Assembly: GCA_903932145.1 (NCBI GenBank)
Contig: CAIZFE010000004.1
Coordinates: 1 to 64,000 of the forward strand
Length of the DNA stretch: 64,000 nt
Direction of reading: 5' to 3'
Origin: an uncultured Rhodopila sp.
Lineage (GTDB): Bacteria > Pseudomonadota > Alphaproteobacteria > Acetobacterales > Acetobacteraceae
In this document: one piece after another, positions 25,325-33,860 of the stretch
Numbering within the stretch: position 1 is the stretch's first letter
How the letters are laid out: each line of letters opens with the position of its first letter
Position numbers and translations under genes: made by a program
The notes under the pieces: model-generated
What the model saw: only the letters and a program-made list of their open reading frames with translations
Told to the model about the DNA's origin: nothing
The model's database searches: none

Positions 25325-26449
25325 TTACCCCGCGCCGTCGAACACGATCACCGACCGGATCGCGCGTCCCGCCTTCAGGTCGTCGAACCCGCGGTTGATG
25401 TCCTCCAGCGCGATCCGCTGCGTGATCAATCCGTCCAGCTTCAACTCGCCACGCAGATACGACCGCGCCAAGGCCGGAAAATCCGTCGCGGTTTGCGCGC
25501 CGCCATAGCTCGACCGGGTAATTCGTTTCTCGCCCATCAGCGCGCCCCAACGGAACGAGACGTCCTGGTTCACACCGACCTTCCCTAACCAGACGATTTC
25601 GCCGCCAACCCGACAGGCTTCGGTTGAACAGCGGAACGAGGCCTCGTTGCCCGCCGCTTCCAGCACGCAATCGGCGCCTCGGCCGGCGGTGATGGCGCGC
25701 ACCGCCGCCACCGGATCGGTATTGCGCGCGTTCACCGTGTGGGTCGCGCCAACCTCGCGCGCCATGGCCAGCTTCGCATCGTCCAAATCCACCGCCAGGA
25801 TTTGGGACGCTCCTGCCAACCTCGCACCCTGCACCGCCGAAAGCCCGACGGCGCCGCAGCCGATCACCATGGCGGTGTCGCCGTAGCGCAACCCCGCGAT
25901 GCGGGTCGCCGCCCCGACGCCGGTCAGCACGCCGCAGCCCAGTAGGCAGGCGCGATCCAGCGGCATCTCGGACGGAATGGCGATCGCGCAGGCGTCGGTA
26001 ACGATGGCATATTCGGCGAAACCCGCGATGTGCATCATCGTCCGCACCGGCTGGCCGCCCAGACTTAACCGCGTTGTGCCCTCGAATGTCACCGCACTTG
26101 GACCTTGCGATACGTAGCGCTCGCACAGGATCGGCTGGCCGCGTTCGCAGTGGAAACAGCGTCCGCAATGCGGGTTCCAGGATAGCACGACACGTTCCCC
26201 CACCCGTCCCGAATCGACGCCGGGACCGACCGCGGCGATGGTTCCGGCCGCCTCGTGCCCCAACACGATCGGCATTGGATAGACCAGTTGGCCCTGGATG
26301 ACTTCCAGATCGGTATGACACAGGCCGGCCGCGCCGATCCGGACCAGCACCTCGCCTGCGTGCGGCGCGTCCGCCCGGACGGTTTCGATCCGCAGCCTTT
26401 CGCCGGGTCCGGTCAGAACGGCGGCGCGGAAGCTCAAGGCCGGAGTCAT
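25325..26449 (-). CDS. Zinc-dependent alcohol dehydrogenase (class III / NDMA-type MDR family)
   Basis: 374-residue medium-chain dehydrogenase/reductase. Catalytic zinc ligands appear as Cys in GLCHTDLEV, His-Glu in LGHEAAG and Cys in LLGCGVLTGVG; the structural zinc lobe CGRCFHCERGQPILC has four cysteines; the nucleotide fold is VIGCGAVGLSAVQG with an acidic residue (AVDLDD) for NAD. The arrangement is that of the class III alcohol/formaldehyde or aryl-alcohol dehydrogenase group. The ATG at 26449 is used since the extension to 26533 is basic and uncharacteristic. Monocistronic. Substrate uncertain; a benzyl-type alcohol would fit the aromatic catabolism nearby. Confidence 0.88.
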   Translation of the reverse strand: MTPALSFRAAVLTGPGERLRIETVRADAPHAGEVLVRIGAAGLCHTDLEVIQGQLVYPMPIVLGHEAAGTIAAVGPGVDSGRVGERVVLSWNPHCGRCFHCERGQPILCERYVSQGPSAVTFEGTTRLSLGGQPVRTMMHIAGFAEYAIVTDACAIAIPSEMPLDRACLLGCGVLTGVGAATRIAGLRYGDTAMVIGCGAVGLSAVQGARLAGASQILAVDLDDAKLAMAREVGATHTVNARNTDPVAAVRAITAGRGADCVLEAAGNEASFRCSTEACRVGGEIVWLGKVGVNQDVSFRWGALMGEKRITRSSYGGAQTATDFPALARSYLRGELKLDGLITQRIALEDINRGFDDLKAGRAIRSVIVFDGAG

Positions 26450-26680
26450 CGCAGGTGCCTTTTCGAAATGTCCGGCAACCGGCAAACGCCGGTTTGGGAG
26501 CGCGACGCTAACGGGGCGCGGGCGGCCTGTCACGCCGGCCCAACGTCGGATGGTCGGCGAGCAGAATTGGGCCGTCCGTGTCCCGGCACCGTGGATCGCG
26601 ATAACCGCCGTTGATTAGCCACACCCCGGGCACTAGTTTGCACCCATGAACAAAAAGACCTCTTCCGAAGCTTCCCCGCT

Positions 26681-27058
26681 ATGAGCGACCTGTTCGCCCC
26701 CGAGGGCGGCTGGCGCGTCCGCATCCTGGATCTGTCCGGCGGTGCCCAGGACAACATCACCGAGGAAGTCGGCGGCTTCGACACGCTGATGCACGCCAAC
26801 GCCTTCGCCCGCCGCTACGTCCGCGACTCGGTCGAACGCTGCCGCGTTCCCGGCATGTCCTCCAAGGACGTGCTGGAAGCGTGGTTCGCCTTCGGTGAGG
26901 ACGCCGTCGTCATCGACGCCGAGGAGGGCGGCTGGAAAAGCGCCACCGAACTCGGTGACTTCGTGGATTCCCGAGCCAGCAGCGAGGACCGGGACTGGCG
27001 CGCGCTGGACCCGCGCCGGGAAGAACTCGATGCGGATCTGGACGAGGACGACGCATGA
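26681..27058 (+). CDS. Conserved-looking acidic hypothetical protein before the GluRS-like gene
   Basis: 125 residues, strongly acidic at the C-terminus (LDADLDEDDA). It opens with WRVRILDLSGGAQDNITEEVGGFDTLMHANAFARRYVRDSVERCR, an alternating strand-helix pattern, then a central LEAWFAFGEDAVVIDAEEG. No family recognised. Its stop overlaps the next gene's ATG (27055-27058), indicating a two-gene unit with the GluRS-like protein. Coding bias is strong, so it is real. Confidence 0.75.
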   Translation: MSDLFAPEGGWRVRILDLSGGAQDNITEEVGGFDTLMHANAFARRYVRDSVERCRVPGMSSKDVLEAWFAFGEDAVVIDAEEGGWKSATELGDFVDSRASSEDRDWRALDPRREELDADLDEDDA

Positions 27059-28374
27059 TCCGCGTCCGGTTCGCCCCTACCCCGACCGGCAATCTGTTCG
27101 TCAGCGGTCTAAGGGTGGCTTTGGCGAACTACCTGTTCGCCCGCCGCAACAGCGGCGAGATGCTGCTGCGGATTGACGATCTGGACCCGGAACGCTCCAT
27201 CCACGCCGACCAGATCATGCAGGATTTGCGCTGGGCGGGGATCGACTGGACCAATTCGTTCCGCCAGTCCGAACGGCTGGAGCTGTATCAGGACACCATC
27301 GAGGGATTAAAGAAGGACAAATTCATCTATCCCTGTTTTGAGTCCGACGAGGAACTGAAGGCCAAGGCGGAATTCCGCCGCAAGCGGAACCAGTCACCGA
27401 TTTACGACCGCGCCATGCTGAAGCTGACGGACAAGCAGCGTATGGACGCCGAGGCCGGTGGCAAGCGCCCGCATTGGCGCTTCAAGCTGTCCGGCCGCTC
27501 GCTGGAATGGACAGATATGATCCTGGGGCCGCGTAGCGCCATGCTGTCGGCGGTGTCCGACCCGGTCCTGGTGCGGGCGGATGGATCGCCCACGCCGATC
27601 CTGGCCAGCGTGGTCGATGACATCAATCATCGCACCACGCACATTATCCGAGCTGAGGATAATGCCGGGAACACGGCGGTGCAGATCGAATTGTTCCAGG
27701 TATTGCGCGGGCCGCAACCGCGAATGCGGTTCGGTCATCTGCCCGCGCTGACCGATAGCCAGGTTGGTTCGGCCACCGGTGGACGCCGCACCGGCAGCCT
27801 GCGCAGCCTGCGGGCCGATGGCGTCGAACCGTCGGCCATCGCGACCTGCCTGATCGGCAAGCTCCGCGACGGCGACGAACCGCTCTCGCTGGACGAACTG
27901 GCGCAGCGTTTCGAACTGGCCGATCTCACCGCATCCCGTTTCGATATTACCCGGATGCTGGCAATCAACCGGAACGTGCTGCATGGCCTGAGCTTCGCGG
28001 CGGTGGCCGATCGGTTGCCCCCCGGGGCGACGGAAGCATTCTGGTTGGCGGTTCGCGGTCATCTCGACCTGCTGAACGAAGCCCGCGGCTGGTGGGATGT
28101 CGTTGCCGGCACCATCGTGCCGCCGGTGGTTGAAGGCGCCCGCGACCTACTGTTGACGGCCGAATCATTGCTGCCGGCGGAACCGTGGGGCAATGACGTG
28201 TGGTCCACCTGGATGACAGCCCTGGAACAGGCCACGGGGCAAACCGGCGATAATCTTCTGGGGGTGCTGCGTCTGGCGTTGACCGGTGAGGATAGCGGTC
28301 CCGACCTACGCGGGCTGTTGCCGTTGATCGGCCGTCCCCGGGCCGCGAGCCGGCTGATAATCGCGGCATCCTGA
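27055..28374 (+). CDS. Glutamyl-tRNA synthetase paralogue with degraded catalytic signatures
   Basis: 439-residue class I GluRS-type protein: FAPTPTGNLF at the start, LLRIDDLDPERS, an intact TDMILGPRSA and VVDDINHRTTHIIRAEDNAGNT core, and a C-terminal anticodon-binding-like region. The two catalytic motifs are altered. The HIGH box reads FVSG where family members have HVGG or HIGN. The KMSKR loop (LSKRHG in other GluRS) is replaced by GSATGGRRTG. The frame is intact and GC3-biased, so the gene is maintained. It could be a tRNA-modifying or amino-acid-transferring paralogue, a regulator, or an aminoacylating enzyme with unusual motifs. A standard GltX is presumably elsewhere. Confidence 0.85.
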   Translation: MIRVRFAPTPTGNLFVSGLRVALANYLFARRNSGEMLLRIDDLDPERSIHADQIMQDLRWAGIDWTNSFRQSERLELYQDTIEGLKKDKFIYPCFESDEELKAKAEFRRKRNQSPIYDRAMLKLTDKQRMDAEAGGKRPHWRFKLSGRSLEWTDMILGPRSAMLSAVSDPVLVRADGSPTPILASVVDDINHRTTHIIRAEDNAGNTAVQIELFQVLRGPQPRMRFGHLPALTDSQVGSATGGRRTGSLRSLRADGVEPSAIATCLIGKLRDGDEPLSLDELAQRFELADLTASRFDITRMLAINRNVLHGLSFAAVADRLPPGATEAFWLAVRGHLDLLNEARGWWDVVAGTIVPPVVEGARDLLLTAESLLPAEPWGNDVWSTWMTALEQATGQTGDNLLGVLRLALTGEDSGPDLRGLLPLIGRPRAASRLIIAAS

Positions 28375-28463
28375 TCGACGTTGCATTATCGGTATTAACT
28401 TCTACCCGAAGTCGGGTTTATACCAGGATATGACTCCGATAGGCGGGGTCAGGGGACAATCCC

Positions 28464-30059
28464 ATGCTTCGGATCGGACTTGATACCGATCAGCCCGGCG
28501 TTCGGTTTAGCCGAACGGCCTGGTGGCTGACGGCTGTGACAATGATATTCGCGATCGGGCTGCTTGCGTTCGGTGGCTTGACAATTCTGGATTCCAAGAC
28601 CGCAACCTGGCATCAGGCGACCCGGGTTTCGGATCAATTGGTTCGCGTACTGACCCGAGAGCTGGCCCGTGCCTTCAGCGCGCAGGACCTGGCTCTACAG
28701 GCGGTGATCGCCGCCCGGGGCCGATCGGATATTGACCGGATCGGTTCGGATGCGCGCGAGGCCGCTCTGGCCGGCATGGGCGTCAGAGGCGAGGCGACAG
28801 GCAGTCTGATTGTTGTCAATCCCAAAGGCGACGTGGTCGCGTCGTCCCCGGCCACCCGCCTGGCGGGGATCACTGTTGCCAGCCAGGAGTTTTTCAAGGT
28901 TCATCAGGACCATGCCGACGCCGGGCTGTTCATCGGTCAGCCGTTTCCGAATCCGATGCGCAATGGGGAAGTCAGCATCGCGATCAGCCGCCGCCTGACC
29001 CGTTCGGATGGCGACTTCAATGGCGTCGCCGCCAGCGTGGTGCCGTTGTCCTGGCTGAGCGACTTGTTCGGCGATCTCGGTCTGGCGGAGACCGCATCGG
29101 TCATGCTCGTTCGATCCGACGGGCAGGTGGCGGTGCGCTTTCCAATCCCGGCCGGCGATACCGATAACGACCTGTCCAAGACCCCGGTCTTCCACAGCTA
29201 TGCGGCGGGCGATGCCGGATATCTGGTTGGCACCGGCTCCGCCGACGCTATTGACCGCCTCTACTCGTTCCGCCATTTGCCCGAACTGCCGCTGATCCTG
29301 AGCGTCGGGATCGCGGTGCATGAGATCGAAGCGGACTGGTTGCGAAACGCGCTGATCCACGGCACGATCCTGGTTCTGTTTGGCGTTGCCACGATTGGTT
29401 TATGCCTGTGGCTTCGGCGGGAAAACCGGGGACGCATGGTCGCGGAAGCGGTGCTGCGCGACGCCGCGGTGCAAAAGGCAATCTCGTCAGGCGCCGATGG
29501 CCTGACCGGCCTCACCAGCCGCAAATTGTTCGACGAGCGGTTGGGCCGGGAGTGGAACCGATCGATCCGAGCGGGGACGCCCATCGCGCTGGTGCTGCTC
29601 GATACGGACCGATTCAAGGGGTTCAACGACCGGTACGGCCACAGCGAAGGTGATCTTGTGCTGCGCGCTATCGCCGATTGCATTGCTCGTTGCGCGCAGC
29701 GCCCCGGGGATACCAATGCCCGCTTTGCCGGCGAGGAGTTCGCTGTGCTGTTGCCCGAAACCGACATGACGGGTGCCGCAATCGTTGCCGAACGCATCCG
29801 GGAGGCTGTCGAGGCCCTGGCGATCCCATACGAGGGTAGTGCAGCCGGGCGTGTCACGGTCAGTGTCGGCGTCACCATGGCCCGTCCGGTGGCCGGCGAG
29901 AAGCAAGGCTCGCTCGTCGCCCGTGCCGACATTGCGTTGACCGCCGCGAAGGCGGCCGGGCGGAACATGATCGGTCGAAGCGCCGCCGATGGAACGGTCG
30001 CCGTCGGTGAGATGCCGTTGTTCGTTCAGCCCAGGTTTTATACAGCCGCGTCCGTTTAG
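28464..30059 (+). CDS. Membrane-bound diguanylate cyclase with periplasmic sensor
   Basis: 531 residues: transmembrane helix about 19-42, a periplasmic Cache-like sensor about 43-290 (SLIVVNPKGDVVASS, VVPLSWL, YSFRHLPELPLILSVGI), a second helix about 293-315, then a GGDEF domain about 345-510. The active-site loop is AGEEF (residues 422-426), an accepted variant. An RxxD inhibitory site RPGD (413-416) lies the usual distance upstream, so product feedback is expected. It makes cyclic-di-GMP from two GTP, linking an extracellular signal to surface behaviour. Convergent with the following TPR-glycosyltransferase gene, overlapping by 4 bases. Confidence 0.92.
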   Translation: MLRIGLDTDQPGVRFSRTAWWLTAVTMIFAIGLLAFGGLTILDSKTATWHQATRVSDQLVRVLTRELARAFSAQDLALQAVIAARGRSDIDRIGSDAREAALAGMGVRGEATGSLIVVNPKGDVVASSPATRLAGITVASQEFFKVHQDHADAGLFIGQPFPNPMRNGEVSIAISRRLTRSDGDFNGVAASVVPLSWLSDLFGDLGLAETASVMLVRSDGQVAVRFPIPAGDTDNDLSKTPVFHSYAAGDAGYLVGTGSADAIDRLYSFRHLPELPLILSVGIAVHEIEADWLRNALIHGTILVLFGVATIGLCLWLRRENRGRMVAEAVLRDAAVQKAISSGADGLTGLTSRKLFDERLGREWNRSIRAGTPIALVLLDTDRFKGFNDRYGHSEGDLVLRAIADCIARCAQRPGDTNARFAGEEFAVLLPETDMTGAAIVAERIREAVEALAIPYEGSAAGRVTVSVGVTMARPVAGEKQGSLVARADIALTAAKAAGRNMIGRSAADGTVAVGEMPLFVQPRFYTAASV

Positions 30060-31537
30060 TCCGCTTCCCCCGCGGTTGGCGTTGGCGGACCAGACATCTC
30101 CGCCAACGCCGCCGCCACCCGCGTGAAAACGTCGCTCCATTGGCGCGCGACGGTCTGACGAAAGAGCCGGACGGTCGGATACCAAGGGGTGTCGGATCGG
30201 TCGAGCAGCCAGCGCCAGTCGGGGGAGGTCGCCAGCAAGATCCACACGGGCTTGCCCATGGCGGCCGCCAGATGCCCGACCGAGGTATCGACGGTGATCA
30301 CCAGATCAAGGCACTCCAGCAGAGCCATGGTATCGGTGTAGTCGCGAACCTCGGCACCGATATTGATCAGCGGTGCGCGTCCAAAATAGCGGCCGGCCTG
30401 ATCCGCCGACGGCCCCTTCTGCAGCGACACCAAAGCGATGCCGGGCAGTGCCGCCAGCGGCGCGAAATCGGCCAGTTTCGACGACCGGCGGCGATCGTTG
30501 TTATGCGTCGGCCGCCCGGCCCAGACGATTCCGACCCGTTTGTGCGACCCGGGAGCCAGGCGCCGGAGCCGCTCTTTCCATGTGGCCACTCGACCGGGAT
30601 CGGCGTGGAGGTAAGGGATCGGGGCGTGCATATGATCGACCCGGGTGCCGAACAAACGCGGCAACCCGGACAGCGCCGCGAAGGCTTTGAACGGCGGACA
30701 TGTCTCCCACCGGTAGAAGATTTTGTCCTCGGGCAGAAACTGCCGCAGCACCGGCACCATCTCCGACGAACAGGCGATGATCGCGTCGGGGCAGCGTTCC
30801 AGTACCAGCGGGATGTAGCGGGAGAACTGGATAACATCTCCAAAACCCTGGTCGGCCACCAGCAGCAGCGTGCCGTCATCGAACGGCTGGCCATCCCATT
30901 GCGGTTTGTCGGTGGGCGGCATGAGGCGGGCGGCATCGGCTATGCGAAAGCGCCATTCATATTCCTCCCAGCCGTTCTCCCAGTCGCCGGTGAGCAACAG
31001 CGCCTCGGCTCGGGCGAAATGGGCGCCCGCCATGCCGGGGGACATCATCAACGCGCGGTCGGCCGCCGCGATGGCTTCGTCTGGCTCCACTCGTTCGTAA
31101 TGGATGACCGACAGGTTGTGCAGGCACAGCGGATCGCTGGGGGCCAGGGCGGCGGCGCGTTTCGCGGCGATCACGGCATCGTCGAGTCGGTTCAGGGTGC
31201 GATAGACCTCGCAGATGTTGCGCAGATACAGCGCAATATCGACGCCGCGGTCGATCGCCCGTTCCATTTTCGCCAGCGCTTCGTCCTGGCGGCCCAGACG
31301 GAAGGCGACGATCCCGGACATATGCAGCGTGTCCGGTTGGTCTGGGGCGACGGCCAGAATGTAGTTCAGCAGGCGGTCGGCTTCCGCCATCTTGCCTGAC
31401 CGCTCGTACTGCGCCGCGACGGTGAAGAGTTCCGCCAACGGCACCGGCACCATGATGTCACCCGACCGTTGCAGCGTCCGGCCGTCAGGTGCGGTCAGCC
31501 CTGATGTGGTGGTCGGGGCCTGGAGTAACGGGTCCAT
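30056..31537 (-). CDS. TPR protein with C-terminal glycosyltransferase-like (GT-B/GT9-type) domain
   Basis: About 493 residues. Residues 40-190 hold four to five TPR-like helix pairs (LFTVAAQYERSGKMAEADRLL, then AVAPDQPDTLHMSGIVAFRLG, and ALAPSDPLCLHNLSVI). Residues about 210-470 resemble heptosyltransferase-like domains common after bacterial TPR arrays: LLLVADQGFGDVIQFSRY, RVGIVWAGRPTHNNDRRRS and DLVITVDTSVGHLAAAMGKPVW. I place the start at ATG 31537; a TTG at 31561 overlapping the upstream gene is an alternative. Cotranscribed with the TPR-sulfotransferase. Probably modifies a protein or surface glycan; acceptor unknown. Confidence 0.82.
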   Translation of the reverse strand: MDPLLQAPTTTSGLTAPDGRTLQRSGDIMVPVPLAELFTVAAQYERSGKMAEADRLLNYILAVAPDQPDTLHMSGIVAFRLGRQDEALAKMERAIDRGVDIALYLRNICEVYRTLNRLDDAVIAAKRAAALAPSDPLCLHNLSVIHYERVEPDEAIAAADRALMMSPGMAGAHFARAEALLLTGDWENGWEEYEWRFRIADAARLMPPTDKPQWDGQPFDDGTLLLVADQGFGDVIQFSRYIPLVLERCPDAIIACSSEMVPVLRQFLPEDKIFYRWETCPPFKAFAALSGLPRLFGTRVDHMHAPIPYLHADPGRVATWKERLRRLAPGSHKRVGIVWAGRPTHNNDRRRSSKLADFAPLAALPGIALVSLQKGPSADQAGRYFGRAPLINIGAEVRDYTDTMALLECLDLVITVDTSVGHLAAAMGKPVWILLATSPDWRWLLDRSDTPWYPTVRLFRQTVARQWSDVFTRVAAALAEMSGPPTPTAGEAD

Positions 31538-31541
31538 CGGG

Positions 31542-33374
31542 CTAATCGACAGCGTAGCCAAGCCGCTCGATATGGCCTTGCAGGATCGGGATCACCGGTT
31601 CCAGATGCCGTCGGTAGTTCTTGTACCGGAATCGTGACGAGGCGTATAACGGTTCGGTCACCTGCGCGTAGCTGGCGGTGCGGGCGTAGCGCTGGTTCTC
31701 GTGGAATTGCAGGCACCCGGGATCGAACGTCTCGCCAACGAAATCCAGCACCAAACGGACGGTGGATTCCTGATCGGTGACCATGTCCTCGTAACGTACC
31801 GGCAGGTAGCGCAGAGCCATCTCGGATCGGTATTTTTGCACCAGATCCATCACCCGGACGTAATGCAGGGCCGCGGTTTCAAGCGCGCTGGCGCAGAAGA
31901 AACCGTGGGTGAAATGATTGGACACGGCGGACACCATGATGTCCAGCGGATGCCGGATGACATGGATCAGCGGCGCCTCGGGGAACAGCAAGGCGATCAG
32001 GCCGAGATGCGTTTCATTCAGCGGCATCTTATCGGTGAACCATGCGGCCTCCGGCGTCAGGATGCCCATTTGCCCGACTTTTTGCAGGTAGTAGTCGCGC
32101 AGATTGTCCAATCCCTCCCGCTGGTCGCCCATCCACAGTTCCGCCAGCGCCTCCGGGTAGCCCAGGGGAGAATTCAGCATGCGCGGCATCAGGCCGGTCA
32201 GATCGTTGATCAACGGCAATTCGTCGCCGGCAACGATCTTCGGATGGGCGGATAAGGTCTGCTCCATCAGCGTGGTGCCCGATCGCGGGAAGCCCAGCAC
32301 AAAAATGGGCTGCGCCACATCGGTGCGCACCGTCGCCCTTGGCAGGGTCCCGAGGCGGCCGGCGGTGAAAAAGCCGCCCAGGCGCTGGATGATGTTGTCC
32401 GCCTGACCATCCAGATAGGCATGTCCGCTGAGTTCGCGGGCAATCCGCTTGCCCTCGGCAAACGCCTCGAACGCGGCGTCATACCGGCCCATCTGGTCCA
32501 GCAGGCGGCCCTTTTCCGCCAGTTCGTTGGCGCCCAGACGGCCTTCCGTCAGCTTCGCAATCTCGTCCAGCGTCGTCAGCGCTTCGTCGGTCTTCTTCGT
32601 CCGCCCCAGAAGCACCGCCCTGGACAACAACTGACCGGGATCGTTCGGCCACTTCTCTGCCATCCCGTCCAGGATAGCGGCGGCGGCATCGAACTTGCGG
32701 TCGGCCTCCTCCAGCCGGGCCCAACCGAGCATGGTCTGGCGAATGTCCGGGGCGGCGGCGGCGGATTCCTGGTAGAGTGCGCGCCCTTCCTCCATCCGGC
32801 CCTGGTTCTTCAGGTTCCACGCGAGGTTGGCCAGCAAGATCGGATCGCGTCCGCCGCTGAGTTCAAGCACCTTGCGATAATGGTATTCGCCGACCAGAGG
32901 CCGCTGCGCTTCGGTGGTGATCATACCCATCAGGTTGTGGGCCTGCGGATTCTGCGGCGCGATGCGGACGGCGTTGCGGGCCTGGACCTCGGCTTCGTGG
33001 ATCGCGCCCTTGCCCAGCAACAGCAGGGCGTATTCGTTGGTGGCGGCGAAGTTGTTCGGGTCGAGTGTGACCACGCGGCGGATCAGCGCCTCGGCGGCGG
33101 CATGGTTCCCCTGGTCTCGGCGGATCTGATACAGCACCGTCAGCGCCCCGGGGCGGTCCGGGGCGAGTTCCAGCACGTCCAGGCACAGGCGTTCGGCGGT
33201 CTCGATGGCACCCTGGCGGTGAGCCGTGACGGCACGCTCCACCAGCGGTATCAGATGGCGCGACGAATCGGCCGGCGGCATTGCGGCCGCGTTCATGGAG
33301 CAGCAACGGGCGGCGCGGAGGCCACTGCCACAAGGGCACATTGGGAAGGCGGTTTGCGACATGAGACCATGCAT
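31542..33374 (-). CDS. TPR-repeat sulfotransferase
   Basis: 610 residues. An N-terminal cysteine cluster CPCGSGLRAARCC resembles a small SEC-C-type zinc motif. Residues about 45-330 are a long TPR array (for example ETAERLCLDVLELAPDRPG and ALLLLGKGAIHEAEVQARN). Residues about 345-600 are a PAPS-dependent sulfotransferase: the 5'-phosphosulfate loop VLGFPRSGTTLMEQTLSAHP and the 3'-phosphate segment LIHVIRHPLDIMVSAVSNHF with the catalytic-site context. Starts at ATG 33374 or 33362. Upstream of and close to the TPR-glycosyltransferase gene, suggesting a two-enzyme modification unit in the cytoplasm. Confidence 0.87.
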   Translation of the reverse strand: MHGLMSQTAFPMCPCGSGLRAARCCSMNAAAMPPADSSRHLIPLVERAVTAHRQGAIETAERLCLDVLELAPDRPGALTVLYQIRRDQGNHAAAEALIRRVVTLDPNNFAATNEYALLLLGKGAIHEAEVQARNAVRIAPQNPQAHNLMGMITTEAQRPLVGEYHYRKVLELSGGRDPILLANLAWNLKNQGRMEEGRALYQESAAAAPDIRQTMLGWARLEEADRKFDAAAAILDGMAEKWPNDPGQLLSRAVLLGRTKKTDEALTTLDEIAKLTEGRLGANELAEKGRLLDQMGRYDAAFEAFAEGKRIARELSGHAYLDGQADNIIQRLGGFFTAGRLGTLPRATVRTDVAQPIFVLGFPRSGTTLMEQTLSAHPKIVAGDELPLINDLTGLMPRMLNSPLGYPEALAELWMGDQREGLDNLRDYYLQKVGQMGILTPEAAWFTDKMPLNETHLGLIALLFPEAPLIHVIRHPLDIMVSAVSNHFTHGFFCASALETAALHYVRVMDLVQKYRSEMALRYLPVRYEDMVTDQESTVRLVLDFVGETFDPGCLQFHENQRYARTASYAQVTEPLYASSRFRYKNYRRHLEPVIPILQGHIERLGYAVD

Positions 33375-33501
33375 CCGGGTAACGGCGCCGAGGCGGAAAT
33401 AACGCGTTCCGTATAGTCAGCGGCGACGGGCGCGGTAAGGGTTATGTGATGACCGGCTTCGACCGGTCGCGGCCTTCTCTCGATCAATGCGATTTGACCG
33501 G

Positions 33502-33858
33502 TCAGAAGACCTTGTCGGCCGGAGCGCAGGTGTAGTTTCGTTCTCTTTTGGCCATTCCGCCGTTACCCGACCATGAAATGACCGCCGTCCCGGTGGGGCG
33601 ATCGAACAGAACGATGGCCTCGGCGCCATTCGTGATCTTCAGGATGCCCTGCGCCCTGGCGTCAGAAACCGTCAGGAATCCCTGATAGCGTCTGCCAAAG
33701 GCATCTTGTAGCTCGCCGGTGCCATTACTGAAGATGCGCAGGGAAACCACCTCGTGATCGGCGCCGTGTTCGCACCGTAGCAGGGACTGGGCGTTCGCCG
33801 AGGAGCCGGCCGTCAATACCAGAACCGCAGCGATGACAGAGGCTTTCCAGTGCGGCAT
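33502..33858 (-). CDS. Small secreted hypothetical protein
   Basis: 118 residues starting at ATG 33858 with a clear Sec signal (MPHWKASVIAAVLVLTAGSSANA, cleavage before QSLLRC). The mature part holds two cysteines (LLRCEHG and YTCAPAD) likely joined by a disulfide and a beta-rich pattern, loosely like MliC-type lysozyme inhibitors, although the diagnostic motif is not clear. It begins 2 bases after the CoA-transferase stop, in the same orientation. Function not assigned. Confidence 0.7.
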   Translation of the reverse strand: MPHWKASVIAAVLVLTAGSSANAQSLLRCEHGADHEVVSLRIFSNGTGELQDAFGRRYQGFLTVSDARAQGILKITNGAEAIVLFDRPTGTAVISWSGNGGMAKRERNYTCAPADKVF

Positions 33859-33860
33859 TT

